Assembly: GCA_009760855.2 (NCBI GenBank)
Contig: WPIO01000066.1
Location: 1,917,001 to 1,981,000, forward strand
Length of the DNA: 64,000 nucleotides
Direction of reading: 5' to 3'
Origin: Cristatella mucedo
Taxonomy: Eukaryota; Bryozoa; Phylactolaemata; Cristatellidae
Positions 53,245-64,000 of this stretch are shown one piece after another. The notes beneath the pieces are model-generated. The model made no database searches. It worked only from the letters and a program-made list of their open reading frames with translations, and had not been told where the DNA came from. Position 1 is the first letter of the stretch. Each line of letters begins with the position of its first letter. The position numbers and the translations under genes are program-made.

Positions 53245-54297
53245 GTCATAATATCAATACATTTGATACAGCGCCCTCAGAGAACGCTATGTCTTTCTAG
53301 GCATTTTACATTTGTTGCACAGGAAGAAAGATCAAATGGTTTGTTGTAGCATGCTCAATAAATAACTAATACCATGGTTAGGGATGACATGCACAGTGTC
53401 AACATGCATGCTCGGTTAGTGGCAGCATGCAGTGTCAGCACGCATAAGCACAGAAAAGACGAATCACTGGGACCCACTAAATCAGGTGATAAAAAGGCGC
53501 GTGTTTAGCTTCTTTCTAAATGTGGTCAAGTCAGCAGATGTCGTGACGCAAGACAGGAGTGGGCTCCAGGCATTGGGAGCATACGAACTAAAGGCACGGT
53601 CTCCAAAAGAATTGAGGTTTGTACGAGGTAGTGGTAAACTGTTGGATTCCGAAAAGCTGGTGGTACGATGCTTGGCCTGGTGGGGGAGTAGATCTGAAAG
53701 AGAGGCTGGAGCCAAAGAATGACGTGACCTAAAAGTGAGCGACAAAACCTCGAAGTCGATCCGTTGCTTGACAAGGAGCTAGTGCAGGTCCGCGAGAAAT
53801 GGTGAGATATGCTAGCTGCAATGCTCAAGACTGGCAGGCTTAGCGGTAGAGTTTGGCGCCGGCTGTAAGCGCCTGATCGCACAGGCCGGCAGACGAACAA
53901 ACAGTGAGTTAACGAAATCAAGACAGGATGTCACAAATGCATGAGCCAGTTTAGATTTTGTATACCTGTCTAAACGAGCCCGAATTTCAGCAACGTTATG
54001 TGACTGAAAGTAGGTCGTCTTACGAAAGGGCACTTTCGGATATGACTCTAATATTTCGTGGAGATGCGGCCGGAGATATGCTGGCAGAGCCCAATTTGAG
54101 CGTCAGCCTTTAAATTTATTAATCACAACTGGTTTTCCCATAACTAGGAAGCTGGTTTGATCATTATTCAATTTAAGACATTTTCTGCCATCCATGTGCA
54201 GAGGTCATCAATACATGCAGCAAGGGAGTTAAGAGAATTCAACTTGCTCGAGGGCTGGGAGAGATCAAAGCAAAGGTACAAGACAGTGTCATCTGCA
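53245..54297 (-). mobile_element. Older LINE-A, 3' part, split by a younger LINE-A
   Basis: Antisense LINE-A tail, 3' UTR and C-terminal half with broken frame. It stops at CAGTGTCATCTGCATA, in the codons of the catalytic YADD box. The continuation lies at 57799-58153. Confidence 0.85.
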
Positions 54298-57200
54298 TAA
54301 TAATATTAATAATAATAATGCACTTGATACCGCCATAAGAGAACTTAATCTCTCTCTAGGCGCTTTACATTTGCTGTAAAGGGAAATGCTATTGAATGGT
54401 GAGTAATATCATGCTTGATAAACAACATGAATAATATGGTTAGGGGTGATATGCACAGGGTCAGCATGCAAATGTGGTTAGTGGCAGCATGCACAGTGTC
54501 AGAACGCATAGGCACGTCAAGGACGAATCACAGGGACCCACTAAATGCTGTCCTGGATAGGTATGTTTTTAAGTTCTTTTTAAATGTGGTCAAGTCAGGG
54601 GATGTTCTGACGCAAGTCGGAAGGGAGTTCCAGGCTTTGGGAGCATACGAAGGAAATGCACGGTCTCCAAAGGATTTGAGATTTGTACGAGGTATTGGTA
54701 GAGTGTTGGATTCCGAAAAGCGAGTGGTACGATGGCCTGGTGGGGGAGTAGATCTGAAAGATAGGCTGGAGCCAAAGAATGAAGGGACCTACAAGTGAAC
54801 GACAAAACCTTGAAGTCAATCCGTTGCTTGACTGGTAACCAGTGCAGGACGGGGAGAAGTGGTATGTGGCAACTGCGATGCTTACGGCAGACAAGCCTAG
54901 CTGCAGAGTTTTGCACCAGCTGCAATCGTCTGATCGCACATGCGGGTAGGCCAGTAAGCAGTGAGTTGCAGAAGTGACGACGGGATGTCACGAATGCATT
55001 GACCAACTTTGATGTGGTCTCTTTATCTAAAAACACCCGAATTTTAGCAAAGTTAAGTAGCTGAAAGTAGGCAGATTTGACCGTGGAGCTGAGGTAGTCG
55101 TCTAACGAGAGGTCTCTTTGGAACATGACTCGATTTCAAGCTGATTCAGCAGGAGATGCTGGCAGAGCCAACTTTGAGCTTCAGCCTTTCAAATTTCTGA
55201 ATCACACTGTGTTTGCACATAACTAGTAAGTTAGTTTTATCATTGTTTAGTCTTAGAAAATTTGCAGCCATCCATGTGCGGATGTCATCAATACATGCAG
55301 CTAAGTGATGTGAGAGAATTTGAAGTGCTCGAAGGCTGGGAGGGATCAAAGCAAAGGTACAACTGAGTGTCATCCGCATTGAAGCGAAAGCCTAGATTGT
55401 GATTTGCAATCCCATCAGCAAGAGGCAGAGTGTAAACCGTGAAAAGAACCGGACCTAGCACGGAACCCTGAGGTACCCCATATTTAAGAGGTACCTCGGA
55501 TGATCTTTGTCCATTCACGTCAATGCTCTGAAGTCTCCCACTGAGATAGAACCTGAGCCATTGCAGAGCAGTGCCAGTGATGCCAAGGCGAGATAAGAGG
55601 CGCTCTAGAACAATTTTGTGATTGATAGTATCAAAAGCTGCCGAAAGATCGAGCAAAACAAGCAGAGACACTCTACCCATATCTGCATTCCTAAGTAGGT
55701 CGTTGCATACCCTAAGCAATGCTGACTCTGTGGCGTTATTATCTCTAAAGCCAGACTGAAACTTACTAGCAACTTTTGAAGCTTCGATATATGAGTTCAG
55801 CTGGTCCACCACCACCTGTTCCAATGTCTTTGATAGGAATCGTAGAAGGGAGACTGGGCGGTAGTTTCTGAAGTTCTCTTGGTCTAGTGTCGCTTTCTTG
55901 TGAAGTGGCCTGACTACAGCCTTTTTGAAAGGTGCTGGGACATGACCTGAGGCTAATGACATACTAATGATGTTAGTTATGCATGGCAGCAGCAGATCAA
56001 TGCAACGTAGGAGCAGGATTGTGGGAACAGGGTCCAAAGGAGTTGTGGTCTTCTTTGATTGGGATATGAACTTCAGGACGAGATCACTAGTGACCTGCTT
56101 TAATTTAGACATTGAGGTGCAGCCAGGAATCGGACGACAGCATTCTCGGGGGAGTGCTGTCATCGCAGGCATGTACTTCCTGATCTATCTTCAGGAAAAA
56201 GAATTGAAGAGAAGCGATCGGCTAGATCATCACAAGGATCATCAGGTAAGAAGCGAATCTGGGTCCGGTTGAGGAGAGTCTGCCATGCCTGTTGATGGAC
56301 AGTCAGTCCAGATCTTTGGTATGCTTTTTCAAGCTTGCGCTTAGTAGACCTGGCTAGTTTAATGTCTGTGGTAAACCATAGGCCGTCTGGGCGAGGGCGC
56401 GGAGTGCATTTGTCAGAGGTGCAAACTCATTGAGCGTGTCAGCTAGTGTCGTGTTGTAGCTATCTACCAATGATGACAGATCCGAGGGAGGACTGAGCAG
56501 CAGAGGCGAAGCAGATATTCTCGCACTAACAGCAACGCTGTCAAAGATGTCAAGGGTCTTGAGGTTTCGCGATTCACAGGTTATTTTAGAGGAGGAGGTG
56601 GGCACAGACTGTAGATTTAATGAGATCTGCATGTGGTCAGATAAGCAGGATTTGGGGATAATTAGTGACGACAAAGTGCAGTTGTATGAGAAAATCTGGT
56701 CTAGTGTGTGACCCTTAGTGTGAGTAAGGCCATGCACACGAGCCACAAAAGAAAATGAGTCAGTCAATGCACAAAAATTTAGTGCTAAAAGCGTCAGATA
56801 AGTTATCAAAGTGAACGTTGAAATCACCCATAATGAGCAAGGATCGATTTCTTGCACACAGAATCGAAATGAGATCGGAGACATCAGAGATAAAGGAGGA
56901 CTTGGTTCCTGGTGGGCGATAGACTACAGCCACTATAGGTAGCTTGTTTTCGGGTGAGACCAAGACAATTGATTCGAAAGACTGCTTCGAGGGTACTGCA
57001 AATGGCTTGAAGTTGAATTTCGGGCACACGATAATAGTAACGCCACCTCCAGTTTTGATTGATCTAGGGGTGTGAAAGAATGAGAAACCATATGGGGTAG
57101 CGTCTTTAATTTTTGGGTAGTTTATTGATTTTAGCCAAGTTTCAGTTAGGGCGAGCAGGTCGTTAGCATTTTCAGAAATAAGGTCGCTTGTTACCAGAGG

Positions 57201-57798
57201 TTTATTCCTCATTGAGCGAGGATTCCAAAGGCAAACGTTAAGTCTGGCCGATGGAGCTACAACAGGCCTAATGACCACTCAGTTAGAGCGATTCACAGTG
57301 ACGCATGTGGGGGAGCGTGCTGAGAGGTTCGAGACAATGCTAGGAGTACCAAACGAGCGGGTACTCAGCTCGCAGTTCCAGCCCAACGAGCGGCGTCTGA
57401 CCTGGCAGTTCCGGCCACCGCGGCGGCTCCGGGATTTTATTAATGCATAGTTCATGGATCTTAGAAACAGCATAAATATCTAGGAATGCATTTGATATAC
57501 GATGACGAAGCGATAGCAGCTGCTGACGATCATAACTAACATGCAGGTTACCAGCCGCCGGCGTAGCTAAGGCAGTTGCCGGCGTGGGAGACCCAGCAGC
57601 CCGAAGCGATAAGCGTTTAGATATCCACAAGCACGTAATTTCATACGCACTACGGTCAAATAACAATCAGAATAACTTTAAACAGGTCTTAGCTGTATCA
57701 TTTTCGCATACGATGTTCGCAAGAACTTCGGTTTTCGGAAGAATTCTGCAACGAACAATAACGCACGTTCGGGCGCTCTATGTCAGGAGGCGAGAAAA
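54298..57798 (-). mobile_element. Apparently full-length LINE-A (about 3.5 kb), inactivated
   Basis: This is the only copy with an endonuclease. Reading from the 5' end near 57798: a short leader, an N-terminal region with SYDRQQLLSLRHR (57666-57340), then an apurinic-like endonuclease with LALTETWL, VVYRPPG, MGDFNVHFD and SDHMQISL (57278-56400). Then come a linker (NTTLADTLNEFAPL), reverse transcriptase ([46 protein letters not shown]), a C-terminal region and a 3' UTR ending in an ATT-rich tail near 54298. The catalytic box reads FNADD instead of FYADD, and there are several frame breaks, so it is dead. Motifs fit the L2/CR1 group. No separate ORF1 is visible. Confidence 0.9.
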
Positions 57799-58153
57799 GC
57801 GTAGAAAGGAAAGCCTAGATTGTACTTTGCTGTTACATCGGCGAAAGGGAAAGTATAAACCGTGAAAAGAATGGGACCAAGCTCAGATCCCTGAGGCACC
57901 CCATATTTTAAAGACTCCTTGGATGATTTTTGTCCACTTATATTAACACTCTAGAGTATTCCACTGAGATAGGACCTGCACCATTACAGTGCAATGCAAG
58001 TGATGCCCAGGTGAGATGAAAGGCGCTCAAAAAGGACTTGGTCAATAATAATATTAAAAGCTGTGGAAAGATCAAGCAAAAAAACAGAGATACTCTTGTC
58101 ATGTTTGCATTCCTAAGTAGGTCGTTGTACACCCGAAACAATGCGGAGTCTAC
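57799..58153 (-). mobile_element. Older LINE-A, upstream part of the split copy
   Basis: It resumes with GTAGAAAGGAAAGCCTAGAT where 53245-54297 stopped and encodes a mutated stretch around LLILLLTKSFLSAF in place of AAFDTIDHKVLLER. It ends at about 58153, its 5' truncation point. Confidence 0.82.
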
Positions 58154-58311
58154 GTTACGTGCATTCCACGCCCACATCGTGCATTTTATGTGGTGCGAGG
58201 TCTATAGTTGCACTATGCATTCGACGGCATAATCACTTTACGCCGGCAGAGAGCTTACGACGTGTCATGGGACGCATTCAGGAAACTAGCATTAGACGTC
58301 ACATTATTATG
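58154..58311. other. Short unrecognised spacer
   Basis: It separates the old LINE-A 5' truncation point from the tail of the next LINE-A. Phrases such as TTACGCCGGCAG resemble the 49.4-49.6 kb repeats. Confidence 0.35.
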
Positions 58312-60105
58312 ATAATAATAATAATAATAATATTGCACTTGATAAAGCGCCCTCGGAGAACTTAATCTCTTTCTAGGCGCTTTACATTTGCTGCAAAATG
58401 ATACGCAATAGAATAGTAAGTAAAATCATGCTTGAAAGACAAACAAAATGAATAACATGGTTAGGGGTTACATGCACTGGGTCAGCATGCAAATGTGGTT
58501 AGTGGCAGCATGCACAGTGTCAGCACGCATAAGCACATCGAGGACGAATCACAAGGACCCACTAAATGCTGTCCTAAATAGGTATGTTTTTAAGTTTCTT
58601 TTAAATGTGGTCAGGTCAGGGGATGTTCTGATGCAGGTCGGGAGGGAGTTCCAGGCTGTGGGAGCATACGAGCTAAATGCACGGTCTCCAAAGGATTTAA
58701 GGTTTGTACGAGGTATTTCTAGACTGTTGGATTCCGAAAAGCGAGTGGTACGATGCTTTGCCTGATGGGGTAGTATCTCTGAAAGATAGGCTGGAGCCAT
58801 AGAATGAAGAGACCTAAAAGTGAGCGACAAAACCTTGAAGTCAATCCGTTGCTTGACTGGTAACCAGTGCAGGTCGGCGAGAAGTGGAGTAATGTGGCAA
58901 CTGCGACGCTCACGACAGACAAGCCTAGCTGCAGAGTTTTGCACCAGCTGCAATCGCCTGATCGCACATGCTGGTAGGCCAGTAAGCAGTGAGTTGCAGA
59001 AGTCGAGACGAGATGTCACGAATGCATGGACCAACTTGGACGTGGTATCCTTATCTAAACAAGCCCTAATTTTAGCAGTGTTATGAAGCTGAAAATAGGC
59101 TGATTTGACTGTGGAGCTGATGTGGTCGTCTCTAACGAGAGGTCGCTTTGGAATATGACACCTAGATTTCGAGCTGATGCAACTGGAGATATGCTGGCAG
59201 AGCCAATTTTGAAAGTCAGCCTTTCCAATTTCTGAATAACACTAGGTTTGCCCATAACTAGTAAGTTAGTTTTTTATCATCGTTTAGTTTTAGAAAATTT
59301 GCTGCCATCCATGATCGGATGTCATCAATGCATGCAGCAAGTGAGTTGAGAGAATTTGAGGTGCTCGAAGGCTGGGAGGGATCAAAGCAAAGGTACAACT
59401 GAGTGTCATCCGCATAGAAGTGAAAGCCTAGATTGTGCTTGGCAATCACATCAGCGAGAGGGAGAGTATAAACGGTGAAAAGGACCGGACCAAGCACAGA
59501 GCCCTGAGGTACTCCATATTTTAGAGGTACTTCAGATGATCTTTGTCCATTCACGTCAACACTCTGGAGTCTCCCACTGAGATAGGACCTGAACCACTGC
59601 AGAGCAGTGCCAGTGATGCCCAGGCGAGATGAGAGGCGCTCTAGAAGTACTTTGTGATCGATGGTATCAAAAGCTGCCGAAAGATCGAGCAAAACAAGCA
59701 GAGACACTCTACCCATGTCTGCATTCCTAAGTAGGTCGTTGTATACCCGAAGCAATGCTGACTCTGTGGAGTGATTAGCTCTAAAGCCAGACTGGAACTT
59801 ACTAGCAAGGTGTGAGGTTTCGATATACGAGTTCAGCTGGTCTGCCACGACCCGTTCTAGTGTCTTTGACAGGAATGGTAGAAGGGAGACTGGGCGGTAG
59901 TTGCTTAAGTTCTCTTGGTCTAGTGTAGCTTTCTTGAGAAGTGGCCTGACTACAGCTTTTTTGAAAGGTGCTGGGACCTGACCTGAGGCTAATGACATAT
60001 TAATGATGTTGGATATGCATGGCAGCAGCAGATCAATGCAACGTAGGAGCAGGACAGTGGGAATAGGGTCCAGTGGACTTGTTGTCTTCTTTGATTGAGA
60101 TGATC
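58312..60105 (-). mobile_element. Young LINE-A, 5'-truncated, nearly intact
   Basis: Antisense copy with a perfect 9-bp tail hairpin (58343-58351 and 58376-58384) and ATAATAATAA tail. It carries C-terminal and reverse transcriptase regions with the catalytic FYADDTQLYL. It extends further upstream than the 46.2 kb copy ([40 protein letters not shown]). Two small indels break the frame, one near 59130 and one in a T-run near 59272. The endonuclease is absent; truncation is at about 60105. Confidence 0.92.
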
Positions 60106-61035
60106 AGGCAACCCTCACTAGTTTTTGTAGCGGCGATGTGCAAAAACCTGAAGCTAGTAGTACGCAAGGATAAAGCACTGCACTAAATATTCCGCAGGCA
60201 GAGCTAGCAAAAATACCGCATAAGTAAAGGCACAGCAATAGCCTCTAATCTTCAGTAGGTGTGACTCGAGTGACTTCAAGCTGACTCGCTAGCAGGCTCA
60301 CAGCAGCTCTCGCTCCGTGCTACACTCATCGACCGGCAGAGCATTGCTCCAAAACTGAGTGAATGCGTTCAGGCACAAGCCTTATAGAGTAGCCAGGTCA
60401 TAGGTCACCAAAATCCCTAGCGTACATACTCCTACATAATGCTGCTCGTAAGCCTCAGCGGCTGTTGCGGCTATTTCATAGGCATCTTACCTACTACAGC
60501 GGCAAAGCTGGCTCGTACGGCTCAACCTGATTGGCTCAGCTGTCAAGGTCATAGGTCGCAATCGCAAGCCTTTACAATATTTCTTTTTTAAAACGTGTCC
60601 GTCCTCGGCCTTCTGATTTGTGATATGCGCGCAATCCCAGTGACAGCGTCAATCGAGCTTGCAGCCTCCAGATGTCGCTTCGGTTGCTGAGTTAAGCCGG
60701 TGGTTGGCCCAGTGCTGGAATCAAGCCGTTCTCACGGCGCTGGCTGAATCATCATGCCACCGTCTGCCGTTGGCCGTCGTCAGAGACGTAGAGACTCCTA
60801 TGCGTGCCATTTTCATTTTAATATCGACCGTCTGTATCCGCAGTTGAGCACCACCACACAGATTTCTTTAATCGTCACGTACAGCTTCTAACGCCACATC
60901 TCTGACATACGTAAAGCGGACTTATCTCAAACTAAATACAGAGAATAAAAGTAGAGAGCCAGAAGCAGACTCACAGCCTTGATGGCAAAACACGAACTTG
61001 AAACATAACTAGAATATTCAGAATATGTTTTCCCG
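60106..61035. other. No gene recognised
   Basis: GGTCATAGGTC occurs twice (about 60395 and 60548), each after CAGGTCATAGG or CAAGGTCATAGG. No exon or repeat family is identified. Confidence 0.45.
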
Positions 61036-61345
61036 TAGCCCAGCCGAAAGGGAATTAAAATAATCACGCCGATATAGAACTAAGGAGCTAGTTAAATATT
61101 TTGCAAGCCACCGTGGAAGACAGCTACTGATCTTAGGTAAGAATCGGACGAGTTGGCTAGCTGTAGAAGCAGTCTTCTGAATGAAGTTTTAAAATTTATG
61201 CAGCTGTTGAAAACGACACATGCATTTCGAGCACGTGGTGCCGAAAGCACGACAGCATCAACATCATCAAACAATTATAATTAGAACAGCAACGCCTTCT
61301 AATCCAGCCACACATTTAGGGTGTCCTATAAATAACATGAATAAT
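61036..61345 (-). mobile_element. LINE-B internal fragment
   Basis: Antisense remnant of the region after the catalytic box (PRARNACVVFNSCINFKTSF type residues). Frame broken by stops. It ends at the SINE-1. Confidence 0.75.
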
Positions 61346-61520
61346 AAATAAATCCTAGCTGATTTAACAGCCTTTTTTATAGCGACAAAAGAGCCCTTGC
61401 GGCTATCACCACCGCTTGCAGTGGCGATAAAGATTCGCCCACCGCAGGAATCAAACCCACGACCTCGGGACCGAGGTCGTAAAAGCAACCGCCTTACCTA
61501 GTGCGCCATCACGGCTCACC
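61346..61520 (-). mobile_element. SINE-1
   Basis: Antisense full-length copy with tail AATAAATAAATCC, intact palindrome and head ATCACGGCTCACC. It lies between LINE-B fragments of opposite orientation. Confidence 0.85.
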
Positions 61521-61524
61521 GGCG

Positions 61525-61990
61525 GCAGTTCAGTCTTCAGGTTGAACAAAAGATGCAAAGAAATGTTCTCACACTTACCTACAAGCACCGCAACGGCTTA
61601 TATCCATCATAACTAGCCGAACTGCTGCCCCAGTTTCAGCCGCCTCGTGCCCTCAGGTTGACTACAGAAGCTTTTGCTGTATAGGTCTCTGACTTCGGAA
61701 CTTGCTCCCACAGCTCTCAGGCAACGACATCTACTGTACTTCGTCTGACTGTGCCGCATCTTTTAAAGCCACCATTAGCAGCTGTCAGTTCCATGCTACT
61801 TACAACCTCGACTACCCTCCCGACTCAGCTATGATTCTCACGTTTTCTTTGCAGGATGAAATGGAGCCTGGTGGCTACCAAATGAGTAATAAAAAATGCA
61901 CAGGCTTAAAATAGGCCCTAGAAGACTCTCCAGCGTAATAAAAAGGTCGTCTTTGTGGCTTTGCACGGTTACGGATAGAGATATATACAC
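61525..61990 (+). mobile_element. LINE-B 3' fragment, diverged
   Basis: Sense remnant with LTYKHRNG-type residues, GGCAACGACATCTACTG and the 3' UTR block CTTTGTGGCTTTGCACGGTTAC. Old and non-coding. Confidence 0.7.
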
Positions 61991-63558
61991 GCGTCGGTAC
62001 GACAGCGTAGTTTATATAAGCAATATAAATCTCACATCTAGAAGAACCTATAACTCTTTCATTGCAGTTCTTCCTCCCTTTACATATCAATATTGGACTT
62101 CGTGCCAAACTCGCAAGCAGTCTGTCGGAAAAGATTATTGTGTGCACACAGCTAAACTAATCCTTACTCTTCTAAATTGTTGGCACTCTAGATTAATATA
62201 AATCTCGACTTAGGTTTTCAGTCGATCACTTTTTGGCCTTTTTATTTTCTTTAGCCGTTTAGCACAGAGCATATTTTTAAATATTATCAAGTTATCTGTC
62301 GGTAAAACCAGTGACCGACTTAATGCTTATACTGTTGAAAGGCAAGCATTAGGTCAGTGACTTGTCACCATTTAATGCACTTCTACAAAGCACAGCTATT
62401 GCGACTATTGCGTCGATTTTCAGAAATAGCAATAAATTAGTCTGGATGCGTAGCTGCAAAATGGACTCTCAGAGGTGAAATCAAATGCCGATCTGAGCAG
62501 TGTACTGGGATCTACTGTTGACTAGGCTGTCTATCTACGTGGTACTTAAACGACATAGTTAGCCGTTGTGGATATATTTACTCTCATTGGAATTTATGAC
62601 AACCACGTGCCTGACAAGCACGATACATTTTGCGAGTCGGCAAATCGCAAGTTCTGAGACTTTTTCGATCCAATCGTGTGTACAATAAAAAATTTTCTAT
62701 AAATTATGCGTCAGTAAGTTTACCAATTTATTTCTACCGCGATGTTTTCTGCTGTTAGACGCTATTGCCGACATCCTTCCCATCTCCACTGGGCCTCTTG
62801 ATTAAAGCGAACCTGAAAGAGTTATGGCTCGTTGATGTTTGTCAAGGACGTCCGAAATCTGGATGAAGTCATTGCCGGACTTTTTTGATAGATCGGCGAA
62901 ATGATTGGCAGATGAAGTGCGTTGATTGGCAGATGAAGATGATCGGCAGATAAAGTGCGCCTCTCACACGATCCTATCTTTAGGTCACTCATCAGCAGTC
63001 ATCTAATATAAATGGTTTACAGTTCGAGCTTCGTTGGCATCGGTGCTTAGGCGGAGGATTCTGCCGTTAGTCTTCAACTTCCTCTGCAGCGTACATCTGT
63101 ATGCATCGATGTTTATTCATCAAAAAAGTATCGCTGGCACAGATTAAAACGCATTGTCATCAAATACGTTTTGTTTTAATATGCCAACTCATTAAACTTT
63201 AACTTATGTGTTAGGTTGCTTACTGACTCTCGTGCCGTTCGACCGAACTGGTAGGTAGGTATCTTCTCAGGTAATATTTTAAATTATATTAATATACATT
63301 ATACAATATATATATATATATAACTATAATATATTATATTAGTTAATTCTATTAATGTTAGAAATTCTCTGCTGGATGTCGTGTCATCAGCAAAATAAAA
63401 GATCTCTGACATGTTTAAATTCATTATGAATTGCTTAATTGCCTCCCTAATTGCTCTTAAATGTGTTGATGCCGCCAGCAACTTCTTTGCACTCTTGGCC
63501 CGTAACCCACTAACGGAATGACGGAACGTAATGGAGTGATGTCGTGACATTCACTTAC
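61991..63558. other. AT-rich, no gene recognised
   Basis: It includes a TA dinucleotide run at about 63306-63322. Phrases near 62520-62550 (CTATCTACGTGGTACTT) recall array sequence near 43890 and 40470. No coding region is supported. Confidence 0.45.
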
Positions 63559-63675
63559 CTGAAGCTTAAAAGAAAACGGCCAGTCTCTCTGCTCCTCATA
63601 GCATGTACTCTCTGTGACATGTTTTCCCGTGTCTGCTAATGAGAGAGGTGCAGCGTGGGAACCTCGTGATGCCAT
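63559..63675 (-). CDS. Candidate first coding exon, minus strand
   Basis: An ATG at 63675 opens MASRGSHAAPLSLADTGKH and runs 39 codons to LQ, followed by CAG|GTAAGTGA, a near-consensus donor. The frame is also open for about 25 codons before the ATG. Phase is 0. The product is not recognised, and the next exon would lie to the left, where I see none. The support is the donor only. Confidence 0.3.
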
Positions 63676-64000
63676 TATCACTTTAGTGCTCCCAAGCTGG
63701 TGAAAATCCACAATTAGATTCAAAATTTTGAAAGCAAAAATACAGAATATTTATGCTGTGAGGTATCAATCTGGAGTGCAGGCGTCTTTTGAGCTGCATG
63801 CGTATTTACTCTACGCTAAGAGTAGTCTAAAACTAGAGATTCGAAAGTCGCGGTATGGTGCTAAAGTTGTAATGCAATCGGATGCAACCTACAGTGCAGT
63901 TTGGGAGAAAGCACTTTAGCAATTGCATTTTAGAGAAAGATTTCCCTAAGAAATATCAGCCTTGGGCGTGGAAAAAAGATTAGCAACTCAATCTGGTTTC
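63676..64000. other. No gene recognised
   Basis: A short plus-strand frame at 63728-63919 has no homology that I recognise and no supporting context. Confidence 0.4.

Overview
The window looks like nuclear DNA of an animal, probably an invertebrate. The species cannot be named from the sequence. The evidence is L2/CR1-type non-LTR retrotransposons, two tRNA-derived SINE families, exon-like blocks with good splice borders, a TRIM-type RING/B-box relic, and no obvious CpG depletion. There is no prokaryotic-style gene organisation and no true tRNA or rRNA gene was found. Local labels used throughout: LINE-A (tail in ATT repeats), LINE-B (tail in ACATT repeats), SINE-1 (tRNA-like head with a long palindrome), SINE-2 (tRNA-like head joined to a LINE-A-like tail) and repeat C (a GC-rich dispersed repeat).

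Layout: 0-19 kb is mostly retrotransposon debris between GC-rich patches. It holds one substantial LINE-B copy (7.2-9.0 kb), a hexanucleotide array at 14.1 kb and two GA arrays. At 19.8-20.8 kb there is a frameshifted TRIM-like gene. 21-24.4 kb holds nothing recognised apart from SINE-2 tails.

25.5-48.3 kb is the most unusual part. It is a tandemly duplicated array of small exon modules. A signal-peptide exon at 25968-26057 ends in phase 0. Exon A (37-41 codons, phase 0 at both ends) occurs five times, at 27.0, 35.9, 40.8, 44.2 and 48.1 kb. Terminal exon B (exactly 43 codons plus stop) occurs three times intact, at 27.3, 36.3 and 41.3 kb, and once as a relic. Exon A differs between units only by multiples of three bases, and exon B keeps the ending LEVNLS or a close variant. 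I infer a family of roughly 113-residue secreted proteins of unknown function. Inside the array there is also a candidate exon of acidic repeats (29980-30315) and a 1.43 kb tandem pair with a related ending (33.3 and 34.7 kb). SINEs and LINEs inserted before and after the duplications give a relative chronology.

49.6-52.4 kb carries about 2.3 kb of 21-bp repeats that read as Ala/Glu-rich heptads. They lie between a unique upstream reading frame and a unique C-terminal tail, and a poly(A) signal lies 0.6 kb downstream. Inverted repeats and CACGTG motifs lie just upstream.

53.2-60.1 kb is a stack of LINE-A copies on the minus strand. One apparently complete 3.5 kb element is inserted into an older one, which fixes its ends. 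LINE-A and SINE-2 share a 3' hairpin with compensatory changes, suggesting that SINE-2 is mobilised by LINE-A. 60-64 kb is mostly unrecognised sequence with LINE-B and SINE-1 pieces and one candidate minus-strand exon at 63.6 kb.
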